The translations under genes were made by a program, and so were the position numbers. Positions 33,770-42,878 of a DNA stretch of 55,677 nt are shown piece after piece. The DNA is from Gammaproteobacteria bacterium (GTDB lineage Bacteria; Pseudomonadota; Gammaproteobacteria; Steroidobacterales; GCA-2729495). The first letter of the stretch is position 1. Every line of letters begins with the position of its first letter. Under the pieces are notes generated by a model. The model saw only the letters and a list, made by a program, of their open reading frames with translations. It did not search any database and was not told where the DNA came from. Location of the stretch: contig SHZI01000005.1 of assembly GCA_009692345.1 (NCBI GenBank), positions 1 to 55,677 on the forward strand, written 5' to 3'.

Positions 33770-35320
33770 TCAGAACGACCGGCCGACTGTCACGCCGACC
33801 TGACTCTCGCTGTAGTTATTGTCGTCATCAGATGAGCCCTTGATCTGATCGTGGGCCACCCACCCCGTGAGCAGGGTGCGCAGACCAAGCTGGTAAGTAC
33901 AGCTCAGCCTGCCCCAAAGTTGAGTATCCGAGTCAGCTGCGGGCGTATCCTTGTTGAAGTCCCGGTTCGCGAAGTATGCGTCCAGAATCAGATTTGTTCG
34001 GGCTCCCAGCTGATAGACCCAGCGCGCACTGGCGCCGGCCTGCACGTTGTCGCCAGGATTGGTCACTCCCTCCTGGGGAATATTGATGGTCTTGTCGTAG
34101 AACACGTTGAACGCCACCGTGTTCCGATTGAAAGATCGGGACACTGCCACACCTCCGCTCTTCTGCAGAAAGTAGAAGCCCGTGCCGGGGGCAACCAGGT
34201 CGGGCGGCAGTTCAGGACCTGGCGGCGGCGGCGGCTCTCCCGAGTCGGCCGCAGGAAACGCCAGTGAATCATCGATGCCTTCCGTGGTTTCGGGCTCTTC
34301 TGAATAGAAAGCCCGAATGAAGTCTGCCGGGCTGTTGCCATACCGGTACTCAAAGCTGCCTGTCCAGGTCGAGCCAAAAGAGCGCCGCCCACCGGAAGCC
34401 TCGAAGGCCGAGCGGGCCGTTGTCCGCCGTACACCAACGGCCCAGATGCCATCCTTCAACGCTGCGTTACTCGGATCATTGATATCGCTCTCCATGCCGC
34501 CAGTGGCGAAGGGGGCCCACCCGCCTGCCAGGTTGAGGAACAGTGAGACATCCACCAACTGATCCTTCGCGTCGGGGGACGTCTCATACTCGAAGGCTTC
34601 ATACGCATGACGCAAAGACCAGCTCAGTCCGCGGTCTTTCAGGGGGCCGTCCCAGACGGTCTCGATTGTCTGGTAGTCCGTGTCCTGCAGTGCCTCGTCG
34701 GAATAGTCCACATGACCGGCAGCGGTCGTGATAACCAGGGAACTGCCCAGAATGCCCTGGTGCCACTCCGGACCGAACTGGTACTGGGTGGCATTGGTGC
34801 GATTGCCGATCTGGGCAATATTATTGAACGTGAAGGGCTGGGCCGGGTCCACCGGGACCTGCTCTGTGCCGGCAGCAGAGTTGAGGAAGAGATGCTCCTC
34901 CAGCAATTCCAGGTCCAGACTCACCGTGCCCTGGCTGTAGAACTCGGAACTCTGCGGTGACGGATCCTGATAGTAACTGTCAGGCTGATTGGGATAGTAG
35001 AGTGCCTGCAGCAGATAATCGAGGCGAAAATCGTAGCGCAACCCGGTCGATGCGATTGCGATGCTGGGCTCAGCAATCAAGACGAAGCCGCCATCTTCCT
35101 CGCCAGCCGGTGCGAGGGTGATGTTATTGGTATAGACGGAGCCCAGGGTAAGTTGGCCCGTGACTTCAACGGCCTGAGCCGGTGCCGCAACCAGGAGCAT
35201 CGTCGCTGCCACCCGGGCAATTCCGGTTGCCCACGGAAGATGGCGCCGTCCCGACGGGATGGCAAGGGCAGCTTGCGGCTCAGTCTTCTGCGGAGACATC
35301 GTAACTGTAGTACCCGCCAT
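33770..35320 (-). CDS. TIGR03016-like PEP-CTERM-system outer-membrane barrel
   Basis: The 516-residue protein has an extended N-terminus with a signal sequence ending Ala-Gln-Ala (about 41-51), then many amphipathic strands: 'TGQLTLGSVYTNNITLAP', 'YDFRLDYLLQALYYPN', and a C-terminal 'ESQVGVTVGRSF' ending in Phe, the classic last strand of an outer-membrane barrel. This fits the uncharacterised barrel of exosortase EPS loci (TIGR03016). It starts inside the 3' end of the tyrosine kinase gene (40-bp overlap from 35320; the ATG at 35299 gives a 20-bp overlap). A Pro/Gly-rich loop is at about 365-380. Its likely role is outer-membrane translocation of polysaccharide. Confidence 0.84.
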   Translation of the reverse strand: MAGTTVTMSPQKTEPQAALAIPSGRRHLPWATGIARVAATMLLVAAPAQAVEVTGQLTLGSVYTNNITLAPAGEEDGGFVLIAEPSIAIASTGLRYDFRLDYLLQALYYPNQPDSYYQDPSPQSSEFYSQGTVSLDLELLEEHLFLNSAAGTEQVPVDPAQPFTFNNIAQIGNRTNATQYQFGPEWHQGILGSSLVITTAAGHVDYSDEALQDTDYQTIETVWDGPLKDRGLSWSLRHAYEAFEYETSPDAKDQLVDVSLFLNLAGGWAPFATGGMESDINDPSNAALKDGIWAVGVRRTTARSAFEASGGRRSFGSTWTGSFEYRYGNSPADFIRAFYSEEPETTEGIDDSLAFPAADSGEPPPPPGPELPPDLVAPGTGFYFLQKSGGVAVSRSFNRNTVAFNVFYDKTINIPQEGVTNPGDNVQAGASARWVYQLGARTNLILDAYFANRDFNKDTPAADSDTQLWGRLSCTYQLGLRTLLTGWVAHDQIKGSSDDDNNYSESQVGVTVGRSF

Positions 35321-36134
35321 GGCTCATGGACATCAGACGCGCCCGGGGAATCTTGTTCAGTACCAGACCGATGGGCTTGTCCCGATTGAGCAGCTCCAGC
35401 GCCTGGGATATTGACTCGCGGGACGTCTCGCCAGCCACCACGGCCACGAGTATCTGGCCAACGATAGCTGAGATGGCGCCGGCATTCGGCGTGCCGAGCA
35501 ACGGGGGACAATCGAGCACTATCAGGCGATCACGGTTCTCATCGGCCAGTCGATGAACCAGGTCGCGCGCCCGATTACTGGTGAGCAACTCCAGAGAATC
35601 ATCGAAACGACGACCCGCCGGAACAAACTCCAGACCTGGAACGTCACTGGGATGTATGCAGGCGTCCAAAGGCAAACTGGGGTCCTGAAGTACATCGAAG
35701 AAACCAGGCAGGCCATGCAGGCCAAGGGCGCGGCTGATAGTTGCCCTGGTGTCATCGGCATCGATGAGCAAGGTGCTGCGATCCTTCTCCATAGCAAGGG
35801 CCATGGCCAGGTTGGCCGACAGGAACGTCTTTCCGGCTCCGGGCAGGGGGCTCGTGATCATCACGACATTCGCCCGGGCATCTGCGACGGGCCCCAAGGC
35901 GCACTGCAGGACCGAGCGCTTGAGGTGGCGCAACTCGGACCGGGACACCGGATCCCCCGACTCTATCTGCAGAAAGCCACTGGCGAGCAACGGCGCAAAC
36001 GCTGCCACAGTCGAAGGCCGCTGGATGACCGGTCGCGCTGGAGCAGTAGACTGCCCGGTAGCACCCACTCCCGCGGTCTGAGCCTCCGCACGACGCTCGC
36101 TTTGGGTCTGAACGGCTTTCTGGATGATGCTCAT
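35280..36134 (-). CDS. Tyrosine autokinase, CpsD/CapB type, exosortase-A EPS locus
   Basis: The 284-residue cytoplasmic BY-kinase has Walker A SPLPGAGKTF (95-104), Walker A' 'TLLIDADDTR' (121-130), Walker B 'LIVLDCPP' (204-211) and a C-terminal tyrosine cluster GGYYSYD. It is the split (CpsD-like) form that works with the separate chain-length determinant gene upstream, 8 bp away. Together these control polysaccharide length by autophosphorylation. It matches TIGR03018. The N-terminus of about 60 residues is unstructured. Confidence 0.9.
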   Translation of the reverse strand: MSIIQKAVQTQSERRAEAQTAGVGATGQSTAPARPVIQRPSTVAAFAPLLASGFLQIESGDPVSRSELRHLKRSVLQCALGPVADARANVVMITSPLPGAGKTFLSANLAMALAMEKDRSTLLIDADDTRATISRALGLHGLPGFFDVLQDPSLPLDACIHPSDVPGLEFVPAGRRFDDSLELLTSNRARDLVHRLADENRDRLIVLDCPPLLGTPNAGAISAIVGQILVAVVAGETSRESISQALELLNRDKPIGLVLNKIPRARLMSMSHGGYYSYDVSAED

Positions 36135-36142
36135 GAAGGATC

Positions 36143-37654
36143 TCAGGCTGGCGCGATGCCGGCCATACCGACTACCAGCAGGACGAGAAACGATACCAGC
36201 AGGCCAGAAGCAATCCAGGCAAAGGCCAGGTCGCGACGATTTATGGGCTCGGCCCGGGTCATGCTCACTGAACCGAAGATAGGCAGTCCCGTGGCCGCCC
36301 TCAGCCTTCGCCCAGAGTAGAAAACCCGATTGTGCTGATTCAGGAGAAACGCAACACCGAGACCTGCTAACAGGGCCGCTGCCAGAACTGCAGAGTACAG
36401 CAAGAGCCGATTCGGAGACGTCGGAAACAGCGGCACTCGCGGCGGCTCAATGACCTCGAACGTCGCTTTCTCCTCGTCGGCCTGGACACTCTCTGAGAGG
36501 CGGGCAGATTCAAGACGCTCGACCAGAGCATCATACTGGGCCTTCACGATGTCGTAGTCGCGATTGAGCCGATTCAACTGCGCTTCCACCTCTGGAATGG
36601 TGTCCACCGACCGCCGCAGGCTGGCAACCGTGGCCTGCCGCTGGGTGAGCTGGGATCGCAGGCTGGCCAACTCCACTTCAGTGGCGCTCAATGACGCACG
36701 CATCTGCTGATAGACCGGATCCATCCGCGTCGTTGACGAAGGGGCGGTACCTACCCTCAGCAACTCCTGGTCACGGATCTTGTACAAGTCTGCGAGTGTC
36801 TCCTTGACCCGCACCACGTCCGGGTGCTTGTCCATGAGCTTGATACGGAGTTCGGCCAGCTGTGCTTCAAGTGTCGTGATGGTGCCCTCGACGGAAGTGC
36901 GGGGGACGCCAATGACCGGATCCTGATTATTCACCTGCCGCAACAACTCGGCGCGGCGCTCTTCCAGGGACCGGACGTCAAGCTGCGTCCGCTTTAGTTC
37001 CGCATCGGCAGTGCTGAGACGCGCGAAATAATCTCCACCCTCCCCCGGCATCAGCCCGACGTTTTTCTTCTTGAACGCTGCCAGCAGAGACTCAGCTTCT
37101 TCGAGGCGCTTCTCATTCATCTTGATCTGCTGGGTCAGAAACTGCTGGGCCTGGGAAAAGTTGGTCCGGTCCTTGTCCAGCGAGTTCCCCACGAAACTCT
37201 TCAGAAGGACCTGAACGACCGCCTGGGCCATCACGGGATCATGGTCGCGATAGGAGATAACGAAAATGTCCTGGCGGGGCATTTTCGCGATGCTGACCTT
37301 CTGCCTCAGCGTGATCAGCAACTGCTCCTTCTCCTCAGGCGTCACAGCCCCGGCGGCGAGCCCGCTCTCCGCTGCGACGAGCTTGAGCTGAGGCTGACTG
37401 AGCAGTGCCTCGGTAACCAGGGCTACGTCGCTCAGGGTGTCAGAGTTGACGGTCAATTCCCGAAGCAGTGGCTTTAGCATGGTCTCCGTGTCAACGAAGA
37501 CCCGGGCGCTGGCGTCGTACTGGTTTGGCAGCAGGAGCACCGCAACCCAGCCGATCGCAGCGAGGACCCAGGTGGCCGCCAGCGCAATCCAGCGATAGCG
37601 CCACATGCCAAAGACCTCTTCGACGAGGTCCGAGGTGAGCTGCCGAATGTCCAT
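36143..37654 (-). CDS. Polysaccharide chain-length determinant (Wzz-like), exosortase-A type
   Basis: The 503-residue inner-membrane polysaccharide copolymerase has a Wzz domain with a first membrane segment at about 20-42 and a periplasmic loop rich in coiled-coil heptads (about 200-400). A second membrane segment is at about 421-445 and a third hydrophobic segment at about 480-500. The N-terminal 'QYDASARVFVDTETMLKPLL' and the long helical arms identify the TIGR03007 type. It controls chain length with the kinase gene and links to the outer-membrane export lipoprotein whose gene is 27 bp upstream. Confidence 0.9.
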   Translation of the reverse strand: MDIRQLTSDLVEEVFGMWRYRWIALAATWVLAAIGWVAVLLLPNQYDASARVFVDTETMLKPLLRELTVNSDTLSDVALVTEALLSQPQLKLVAAESGLAAGAVTPEEKEQLLITLRQKVSIAKMPRQDIFVISYRDHDPVMAQAVVQVLLKSFVGNSLDKDRTNFSQAQQFLTQQIKMNEKRLEEAESLLAAFKKKNVGLMPGEGGDYFARLSTADAELKRTQLDVRSLEERRAELLRQVNNQDPVIGVPRTSVEGTITTLEAQLAELRIKLMDKHPDVVRVKETLADLYKIRDQELLRVGTAPSSTTRMDPVYQQMRASLSATEVELASLRSQLTQRQATVASLRRSVDTIPEVEAQLNRLNRDYDIVKAQYDALVERLESARLSESVQADEEKATFEVIEPPRVPLFPTSPNRLLLYSAVLAAALLAGLGVAFLLNQHNRVFYSGRRLRAATGLPIFGSVSMTRAEPINRRDLAFAWIASGLLVSFLVLLVVGMAGIAPA

Positions 37655-37681
37655 GGCCGATGAGCCCTCGGGATCCGTTCG

Positions 37682-38314
37682 TTAGAGCCAGGACTCGGGA
37701 ATGATCAGGACGTCGCCAGGCTGCATCGGAAGGTTTCTCGACGTATCGCCGTCATTGAGCAGGTCCTGAATCCGCACGGGGATGTCCTGCTCCTGGCTGC
37801 CACTACGCCGGATGATCTTGGCGCGATTGCCCGCCGCGTTGGGGGAAAGTCCACCGACCTGAATGATTACATCGAGCAGGGTCATGTCCTGGCGAAACGG
37901 TATTGCCTGGGGCTGCACGGCCTGACCCACGACCCGCACCTGATTGCCGAATGTACCAATGAAACTCGTCACGATCACGTTGACCGTCGGCTCACGAATG
38001 TACTGGCCGATCTGGACTTCCAGATCTCTGGAAAGCTGTGTGGGGGTCTTACCGACGGCCACCACATCCTCGACCAGCGGGGTGGACACCCGACCATCGG
38101 GACGCACTGGAATCGTCACGGAGACCTCCGGGTGCTGCCAGACAAAGATCTGCAGGGTGTCGCCCGGGCCGATCACATACTCGCTCTGGGGCATGGCTGG
38201 TTCCTCAGCCATCAACGTCCTGGAGGTGCCCGAGGACTGACAGCCCGCCAGACCGAAGCCGACGAGACAAGCACCTACCATGAGCCGCGGACCAGTTGTG
38301 AAACGTGCGTTCAT
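37682..38314 (-). CDS. Outer-membrane polysaccharide export lipoprotein, exosortase-A type
   Basis: The 210-residue protein has a lipoprotein signal peptide with lipobox LAGC (Cys25). A Poly_export domain starts at 'YVIGPGDTLQIFVWQHPEV' and continues through 'VRPDGRVSTPLVEDVV'; an SLBB repeat includes 'QVRVVGQAVQPQAI'. This matches TIGR03027. The ATG at 38314 is preceded by GGAGGG (38328-38323), 8 bases away, a strong ribosome site. It is the first gene of the six-gene minus-strand run ending at 31883. Confidence 0.92.
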   Translation of the reverse strand: MNARFTTGPRLMVGACLVGFGLAGCQSSGTSRTLMAEEPAMPQSEYVIGPGDTLQIFVWQHPEVSVTIPVRPDGRVSTPLVEDVVAVGKTPTQLSRDLEVQIGQYIREPTVNVIVTSFIGTFGNQVRVVGQAVQPQAIPFRQDMTLLDVIIQVGGLSPNAAGNRAKIIRRSGSQEQDIPVRIQDLLNDGDTSRNLPMQPGDVLIIPESWL

Positions 38315-38356
38315 TCAAGTTCCCCTCCCAAGGTTCAGAATCCTAACGAAGTCGGG

Positions 38357-38384
38357 ATTATAGACCTAAGGAGTTGTCAGAAAA
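38357..38384 (-). promoter_or_regulatory. Probable promoter of the exosortase-A-type EPS export operon
   Basis: A perfect TATAAT -10 box lies at 38362-38357 on the minus strand. A weak TTTTCT occupies the -35 position (38384-38379) with a 16-base spacer. The start site would be about 36 bases before the ATG at 38314. The weak -35 suggests activator dependence. Confidence 0.45.
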
Positions 38385-38619
38385 TTCCGGAGTGAATAGA
38401 GGCTGCAATGTGCCAGCTACAGGCCACTCGATGCCGCCGAGGACGTCGCAGTCTGCGTCTGCGGATTGCTGGATCATCTGCCGGGACGTGCCGGTGGGCT
38501 GAGCCTAACCACCTGACCGCGGACTTTCTGTGACACAGGTCCTTCAGAGTCGAGGGACTGGACGGACCAAACCGGGCAAGATACCGGCTTCTTCAGTCAG
38601 GCGAAGCCCGCGGACCGTC

Positions 38620-39744
38620 ATGCCAGCGCCCCTCATTGCGCACATCGTTCACCGGTTGGATTACGGTGGACTTGAGAATGGTATTATTAATATAATCAAT
38701 GGCTTAAGCGACTCTTCTTACAAACATGTCATCATCAGTATGACCGGTGCCACAGACTTCCGGCAGCGCATCAGGCGCCCGGATGTGGCGATCCACGAGC
38801 TGCACAAGGCGTCGGGGAAGGATCCGGCCGCCTACCTGCGCCTGTGGCGGCTCCTGCGCGAGCTTCGACCGGCAATCGTCCACACCCGCAATACCGGGGT
38901 GATCGACTGCCAGGTTATCGCGCTGCTGGCCGGCGTACCCCGACGGATCCACGGCTATCACGGCTGGGACATGGACGACCTGACGGGTGACTCACCCCGG
39001 CGAAATCTCCTTCGCCGACTCTGCGACCCCTTCGTCCACCGCTACGTCGTCGTCTCCCGGCAGATCAGGGCCTGGCTGACCAGTACGGTCGGGGTGGCCA
39101 GCACCCGAGTGACCAACATTTGCAACGGCGTGGATACGGACCGCTTCTACCCCGCGCAACCCGATCGAGGGCGCAGTCGCCCCGTCGTCATAGGAACCGT
39201 CGGCCGACTGCAGACCGTGAAGAACCAGATCCTCCTGGTGCGCGCCTGCGGGCAGCTACTGCGGAACGCCCCGGACCTGGCCGGCGCCTGGCAACTCCGC
39301 ATCGTGGGCGATGGTCCCCAGCGCCTGGCGCTCGAGGCCGCCATGACAGCGGAGGGCCTGGAAGGAACAGGAACCATCACCGGCTGGACAGACGATGTAC
39401 CAGCCGTAATGCGGGGCCTGGACATCTACGTCCTGCCTTCCCTGAACGAAGGGATTTCCAACACTATTCTCGAGGCGATGGCCAGTGGCCTGCCGGTTAT
39501 TGCCACTGACGTGGGCGGCAATCCCGAACTGGTCACTGATAACGAGACCGGGTTCCTGATTCCGAGCAATGACCCCGAAGGACTTGCCGAACGGCTGCTA
39601 CGCTATCTCAGGTCACCAGGACTGGCTCAGGGCCATGGACTGGCGGCCCGGTCACGGGTGGAACGCGAGTTCAGCATCCAGCGCATGCTGATCGACTATG
39701 ACCGGATGTATCGCGACGAACTTTCGTCACGTCATCTCCTGTAG
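38620..39744 (+). CDS. GT4-family glycosyltransferase, PEP-CTERM/EpsH-locus type
   Basis: The 374-residue GT-B enzyme begins 'PLIAHIVHRLDYGGLENGI', the typical start of the TIGR03088-type sugar transferase of exosortase loci. It carries 'VVVSRQIRAWL', 'NICNGVDTDRFYP' and 'PSLNEGISNTILEAMASGLPVIATD'-like donor motif (split here: SLNEGISNTILEAMASGLPV). A GTG at 38530 in the same frame would add 30 polar residues, which I consider unlikely. The codons for 'NGIINIING' fall in an AT-rich patch (38680-38700). The stop TAG is part of a REP hairpin that follows immediately. Confidence 0.87.
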   Translation: MPAPLIAHIVHRLDYGGLENGIINIINGLSDSSYKHVIISMTGATDFRQRIRRPDVAIHELHKASGKDPAAYLRLWRLLRELRPAIVHTRNTGVIDCQVIALLAGVPRRIHGYHGWDMDDLTGDSPRRNLLRRLCDPFVHRYVVVSRQIRAWLTSTVGVASTRVTNICNGVDTDRFYPAQPDRGRSRPVVIGTVGRLQTVKNQILLVRACGQLLRNAPDLAGAWQLRIVGDGPQRLALEAAMTAEGLEGTGTITGWTDDVPAVMRGLDIYVLPSLNEGISNTILEAMASGLPVIATDVGGNPELVTDNETGFLIPSNDPEGLAERLLRYLRSPGLAQGHGLAARSRVEREFSIQRMLIDYDRMYRDELSSRHLL

Positions 39745-39769
39745 GAGCGCGCCAGAGGCGCGACACGCC
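39739..39769 (+). repeat. REP-type palindromic element, copy 1
   Basis: CTGTAGGAGCGCG is followed by a hairpin (CGCGCC, loop AGA, GGCGCG) and then ACACGCC. The GTAG tetranucleotide before a GC-rich hairpin is the hallmark of REPs that are mobilised by RAYT transposases in gammaproteobacteria. It fills the gap between two co-directional genes, provides the upstream gene's stop codon (TAG in GTAG) and ends at the next ATG. The second copy is at 49779-49805. Confidence 0.75.
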
Positions 39770-41677
39770 ATGTGCGGAATTGCCGGGATTATCGACCTTA
39801 AAACCCGCCGACCCATCAATGAGTCGCTACTGGCGGCCATGAACGACCGGCTGCAGCACCGGGGACCCGACGGTTCCGGCCTGCATGTCGAGCCAGGTAT
39901 CGGGCTGGCCCATCGCAGACTTTCCATCGTCGACCTCGCCGCTGGCCACCAGCCCATGTACAACGAGGACAACAGCGTCTGCATCGTCTTCAACGGCGAG
40001 ATCTACAACTTTCAGGGCCTGGTGCAGGAACTCACCGCGCTGGGCCATCAATTTCGCACCCGCTGCGACACCGAGGTAATCATCCATGCCTGGGAACAGT
40101 GGGGTACGGACTGCCTCTCCCGGTTCAATGGCATGTTCGCCTTTGCCCTGTGGGACCGGAATCGCCAGCAGGTCTTCCTGGCACGGGACCGGCTGGGCGT
40201 AAAACCCCTGTTTACGGCCACGCTGGCCGATGGGACGCTGCTGTTCGCAAGCGAGCTGAAATCCCTGCTCCTGCACCCGGATCTGCCCAGGAACATCCTG
40301 CCACGCGCCATCGAGGACTACCTGACATTCGGCTACGTGCCGGAACCGGATACTATCTACAGCGGCATCAAAAAGCTTGAGCCGGGTCACCTGCTGCTGG
40401 TCGACCGTTCTGGCCAGCAGACCATCCAGCGGTACTGGGATCTCGACACCAGCAGTTTCTGCACCAGCCGTTTGTCTGAGGCAGATGCCCGGGACGAATT
40501 GCTCCAGCGTCTGACGGAGGCGGTGCGGCGCCGGCTTCTCGCTGAGGTTCCGCTCGGTGCGTTCCTGTCCGGCGGGGTCGACTCCAGTGCCGTAGTCGCC
40601 ATCATGGCCGGCCTGATGAAGGAGAGCGTAAAGACCTGCTCCATCGGCTTCAATGCAAAGGACTACGACGAGTCTGCTTATGCCCGACAGGTCGCGAGCC
40701 TCTATCGCACCGACCACAGCGAGCATACCGTAGAGGTCGACGACTTCGGCCTGCTGGAAACTCTTGTAGGCCTCTACGACGAGCCCTACGCCGACAGCTC
40801 GGCAATTCCCACGTACCGGGTGTGTGCAGCAGCACGTGAGCGGGTGACCGTTGCCCTGTCAGGCGATGCCGGGGACGAGGACTTTGCCGGCTATCGTCGC
40901 TATCGGCTGTTCGCCGCCGAAGAATCCATCCGTAACATCATTCCAGCGGCGATCCGGCGTCCGGTCTTCGGCTTGCTGGGGCGCTACTACCCGAAACTGG
41001 ACTGGGCACCGCGCATCTTTCGCGGCAAGACCACCTTTCAGGGTCTGGCCCGGGACAGCGTTGGGGCATACCTGCATGGGGTCTCCCTCTCGAGCAGGGA
41101 AACACGTAGTGCCCTCTACTCGCCAGCCTTTCGCAGCGGATTACAGGGCTATGACTCGCGAGCCGTGTTCGATCGCCACGTCCGCGGCAGAGACTTTCCG
41201 GACGCCCTGAGCATGGTTCAGTACCTGGATCTCAAGACCTACCTCGTAGGCGATATCCTGACCAAAGTCGACCGGGCCAGCATGGCTCACAGTCTCGAGG
41301 TGCGCGGACCGTTCCTGGATTACGAGTTTATTGAGTGGGCTGCCACGCTCCCGACCAGCCTCAAGCTCCGGGGTGGCGTTGGAAAGTACGTGCTCAAGAA
41401 GAGCCTTGAGACGCTTCTGCCCAAGGAGATCCTGTACCGAAAGAAAATGGGCTTTGCCGTGCCCCTGGCCCGGTGGTTCCGCGGACCGCTCAAGGACCGG
41501 GTCCGCGCGTTGCCGAACAGCCCCTGGCTGAATGCAGACGGCATTTTCGAGCGCCGCGGACTGGAACAGATGGTTAGCCAGCACCTGTCCGGCCAGCGGG
41601 ACTTCAGCCCGGGAATCTGGTCGCTTCTGATGCTGGAAGGCTTCCTCCGCTCGCCATGCCCCACATACTCACGCTGA
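39770..41677 (+). CDS. Asparagine-synthetase-type amidotransferase, exosortase-A system type
   Basis: The 635-residue protein begins MCGIAGI, exposing a catalytic Cys after Met removal, and has HRGPDGSG, 'GLAHRRLSIVDL' and NGEIYN glutaminase motifs. The synthetase half has SGGVDSS and 'SGDAGDEDFAGYRRY'. The family is the amidotransferase 1 of exosortase-A loci (TIGR03108). It probably amidates a uronic acid carboxyl during EPS synthesis. The ATG at 39770 immediately follows a REP hairpin; the ORF upstream of it is read-through of the preceding gene region. It overlaps the next glycosyltransferase gene by 22 bp. Confidence 0.89.
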   Translation: MCGIAGIIDLKTRRPINESLLAAMNDRLQHRGPDGSGLHVEPGIGLAHRRLSIVDLAAGHQPMYNEDNSVCIVFNGEIYNFQGLVQELTALGHQFRTRCDTEVIIHAWEQWGTDCLSRFNGMFAFALWDRNRQQVFLARDRLGVKPLFTATLADGTLLFASELKSLLLHPDLPRNILPRAIEDYLTFGYVPEPDTIYSGIKKLEPGHLLLVDRSGQQTIQRYWDLDTSSFCTSRLSEADARDELLQRLTEAVRRRLLAEVPLGAFLSGGVDSSAVVAIMAGLMKESVKTCSIGFNAKDYDESAYARQVASLYRTDHSEHTVEVDDFGLLETLVGLYDEPYADSSAIPTYRVCAAARERVTVALSGDAGDEDFAGYRRYRLFAAEESIRNIIPAAIRRPVFGLLGRYYPKLDWAPRIFRGKTTFQGLARDSVGAYLHGVSLSSRETRSALYSPAFRSGLQGYDSRAVFDRHVRGRDFPDALSMVQYLDLKTYLVGDILTKVDRASMAHSLEVRGPFLDYEFIEWAATLPTSLKLRGGVGKYVLKKSLETLLPKEILYRKKMGFAVPLARWFRGPLKDRVRALPNSPWLNADGIFERRGLEQMVSQHLSGQRDFSPGIWSLLMLEGFLRSPCPTYSR

Positions 41678-42831
41678 GCAGCCTCTACCCCAGTAGCGCA
41701 CGTCCGCGGCACGGAATCTTTGTCGAGGAACGCCTGCGACACCTGGTGGCCGATGGCGAGGTCACGGCAACCGTGGTTGCACCGGTGCCCTGGTTCCCCT
41801 TCTCGTCACCGCGTTTCGGCGCGTATGCGGAACTCGCCCGGACACCTGCCACCGAGCAGCGGCATGGCCTTGAAGTCCTGTACCCCCGCTACCTGTCGAT
41901 TCCGAAAATTGGTATGAGCCTGGCACCGTTTCTGCTGGCCCTGGCCCTTTTGCCCCTGGTGCGTCGCCTGAAGCGCGCGCGACCGGACCTGGCACTGATC
42001 GACAGCCACTTCCTCTATCCGGACGGTGTTGCAGCCTGCCTGGTCGGCCGACTGCTCGGACTCCCCGTCCTGATGACGGCGCGGGGGTCCGACGTGAACC
42101 TCTACCCGCGCTATCGGGTGCCCCGCTGGCTGCTCCGCTGGGCCGTGGGGCGAGCCGCACAAGTGATTACGGTATCGGCAGCACTGCGGAACGCGCTGCT
42201 GGCCCTCGGTGCCGACCCAGCCAAGGTCGTTACCCTCCGCAACGGCGTCGATCGACAGCGCTTCCGGCCCCTGGACAGGATTCCACTCCGGTCCCGGCTG
42301 GAGCTCACTGGCATGACGGTGATCTCCGTCGGCAACCTGCTGGAACTGAAGGGCCATCACCTGCTGATCGAGGCCCTGCCCCTGCTCCCAGGGGTCACGG
42401 TGCTTATCGCGGGTGAGGGACCGATGCGCGCCTCGCTGGAGCGACTGGCCCGGGACCGGGGCGTGGCCGACCGGGTGCGACTCCTCGGCAACCTGCCTCA
42501 GGACGAGTTGATCGCCTGCTACAACGCGGCTGATGTGCTGGTCCTCGCGTCCAGCCGCGAGGGAATGCCTAACGTGGTCCTGGAGAGTCTGGCCTGTGGA
42601 ACACCCGTGATTGCCACTCCTGTGGGCGGCATCCCGGAACTCATCGACTCTGAAGACGCCGGCTATCTGCTGGCGGAACGCTCAGCTGTCGCGATCGCCA
42701 CCGCGGTGCGGGCGATCGCAGCGCGACCGCGGGATCGGCTTAAGGTGGCTGCCCAGGCGGCTCGCTTCGGCTGGGAACCCACTATCGGCGCGCTCCGCAG
42801 GATAATCCGGGAGACTGCCGCGGGAACCTGA
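41656..42831 (+). CDS. GT4-family glycosyltransferase
   Basis: The 391-residue GT-B enzyme has an N-domain start 'ILTLSSLYPSSARPRHGIFVE' typical of EPS glycosyltransferases. The C-domain has 'VVTLRNGVDRQRF', 'ISVGNLLELKGHHLLIEAL', 'IAGEGPMRASLERL' and 'ASSREGMPNVVLESLACGTP', with the E-x7-E donor site. It starts within the last 22 bp of the amidotransferase gene, indicating translational coupling, and completes the plus-strand trio (GT, amidotransferase, GT) next to the export operon. Confidence 0.88.
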   Translation: MPHILTLSSLYPSSARPRHGIFVEERLRHLVADGEVTATVVAPVPWFPFSSPRFGAYAELARTPATEQRHGLEVLYPRYLSIPKIGMSLAPFLLALALLPLVRRLKRARPDLALIDSHFLYPDGVAACLVGRLLGLPVLMTARGSDVNLYPRYRVPRWLLRWAVGRAAQVITVSAALRNALLALGADPAKVVTLRNGVDRQRFRPLDRIPLRSRLELTGMTVISVGNLLELKGHHLLIEALPLLPGVTVLIAGEGPMRASLERLARDRGVADRVRLLGNLPQDELIACYNAADVLVLASSREGMPNVVLESLACGTPVIATPVGGIPELIDSEDAGYLLAERSAVAIATAVRAIAARPRDRLKVAAQAARFGWEPTIGALRRIIRETAAGT

Positions 42832-42843
42832 ACTGTCCGGCCT

Positions 42844-42868
42844 GGGGAGCAGCGGGCCTGCTCACCCC
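42844..42868. terminator. Hairpin between convergent glycosyltransferase genes
   Basis: GGGGAGCAG and CTGCTC-A-CCCC pair with one bulge around a CGGGC loop, in the 47-bp gap between the convergent genes ending at 42831 and 42879. No T-run follows. The position suggests a bidirectional terminator, perhaps acting as a transcription barrier. Confidence 0.45.
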
Positions 42869-42878
42869 CGGGAGTTGC

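Noticed and set aside
38672-38700. AT-rich patch with TATAAT inside the glycosyltransferase gene
   Set aside because: The nearest -35-like TTGAGA is only 13 bases upstream, too short, and the stretch codes for conserved-looking residues.
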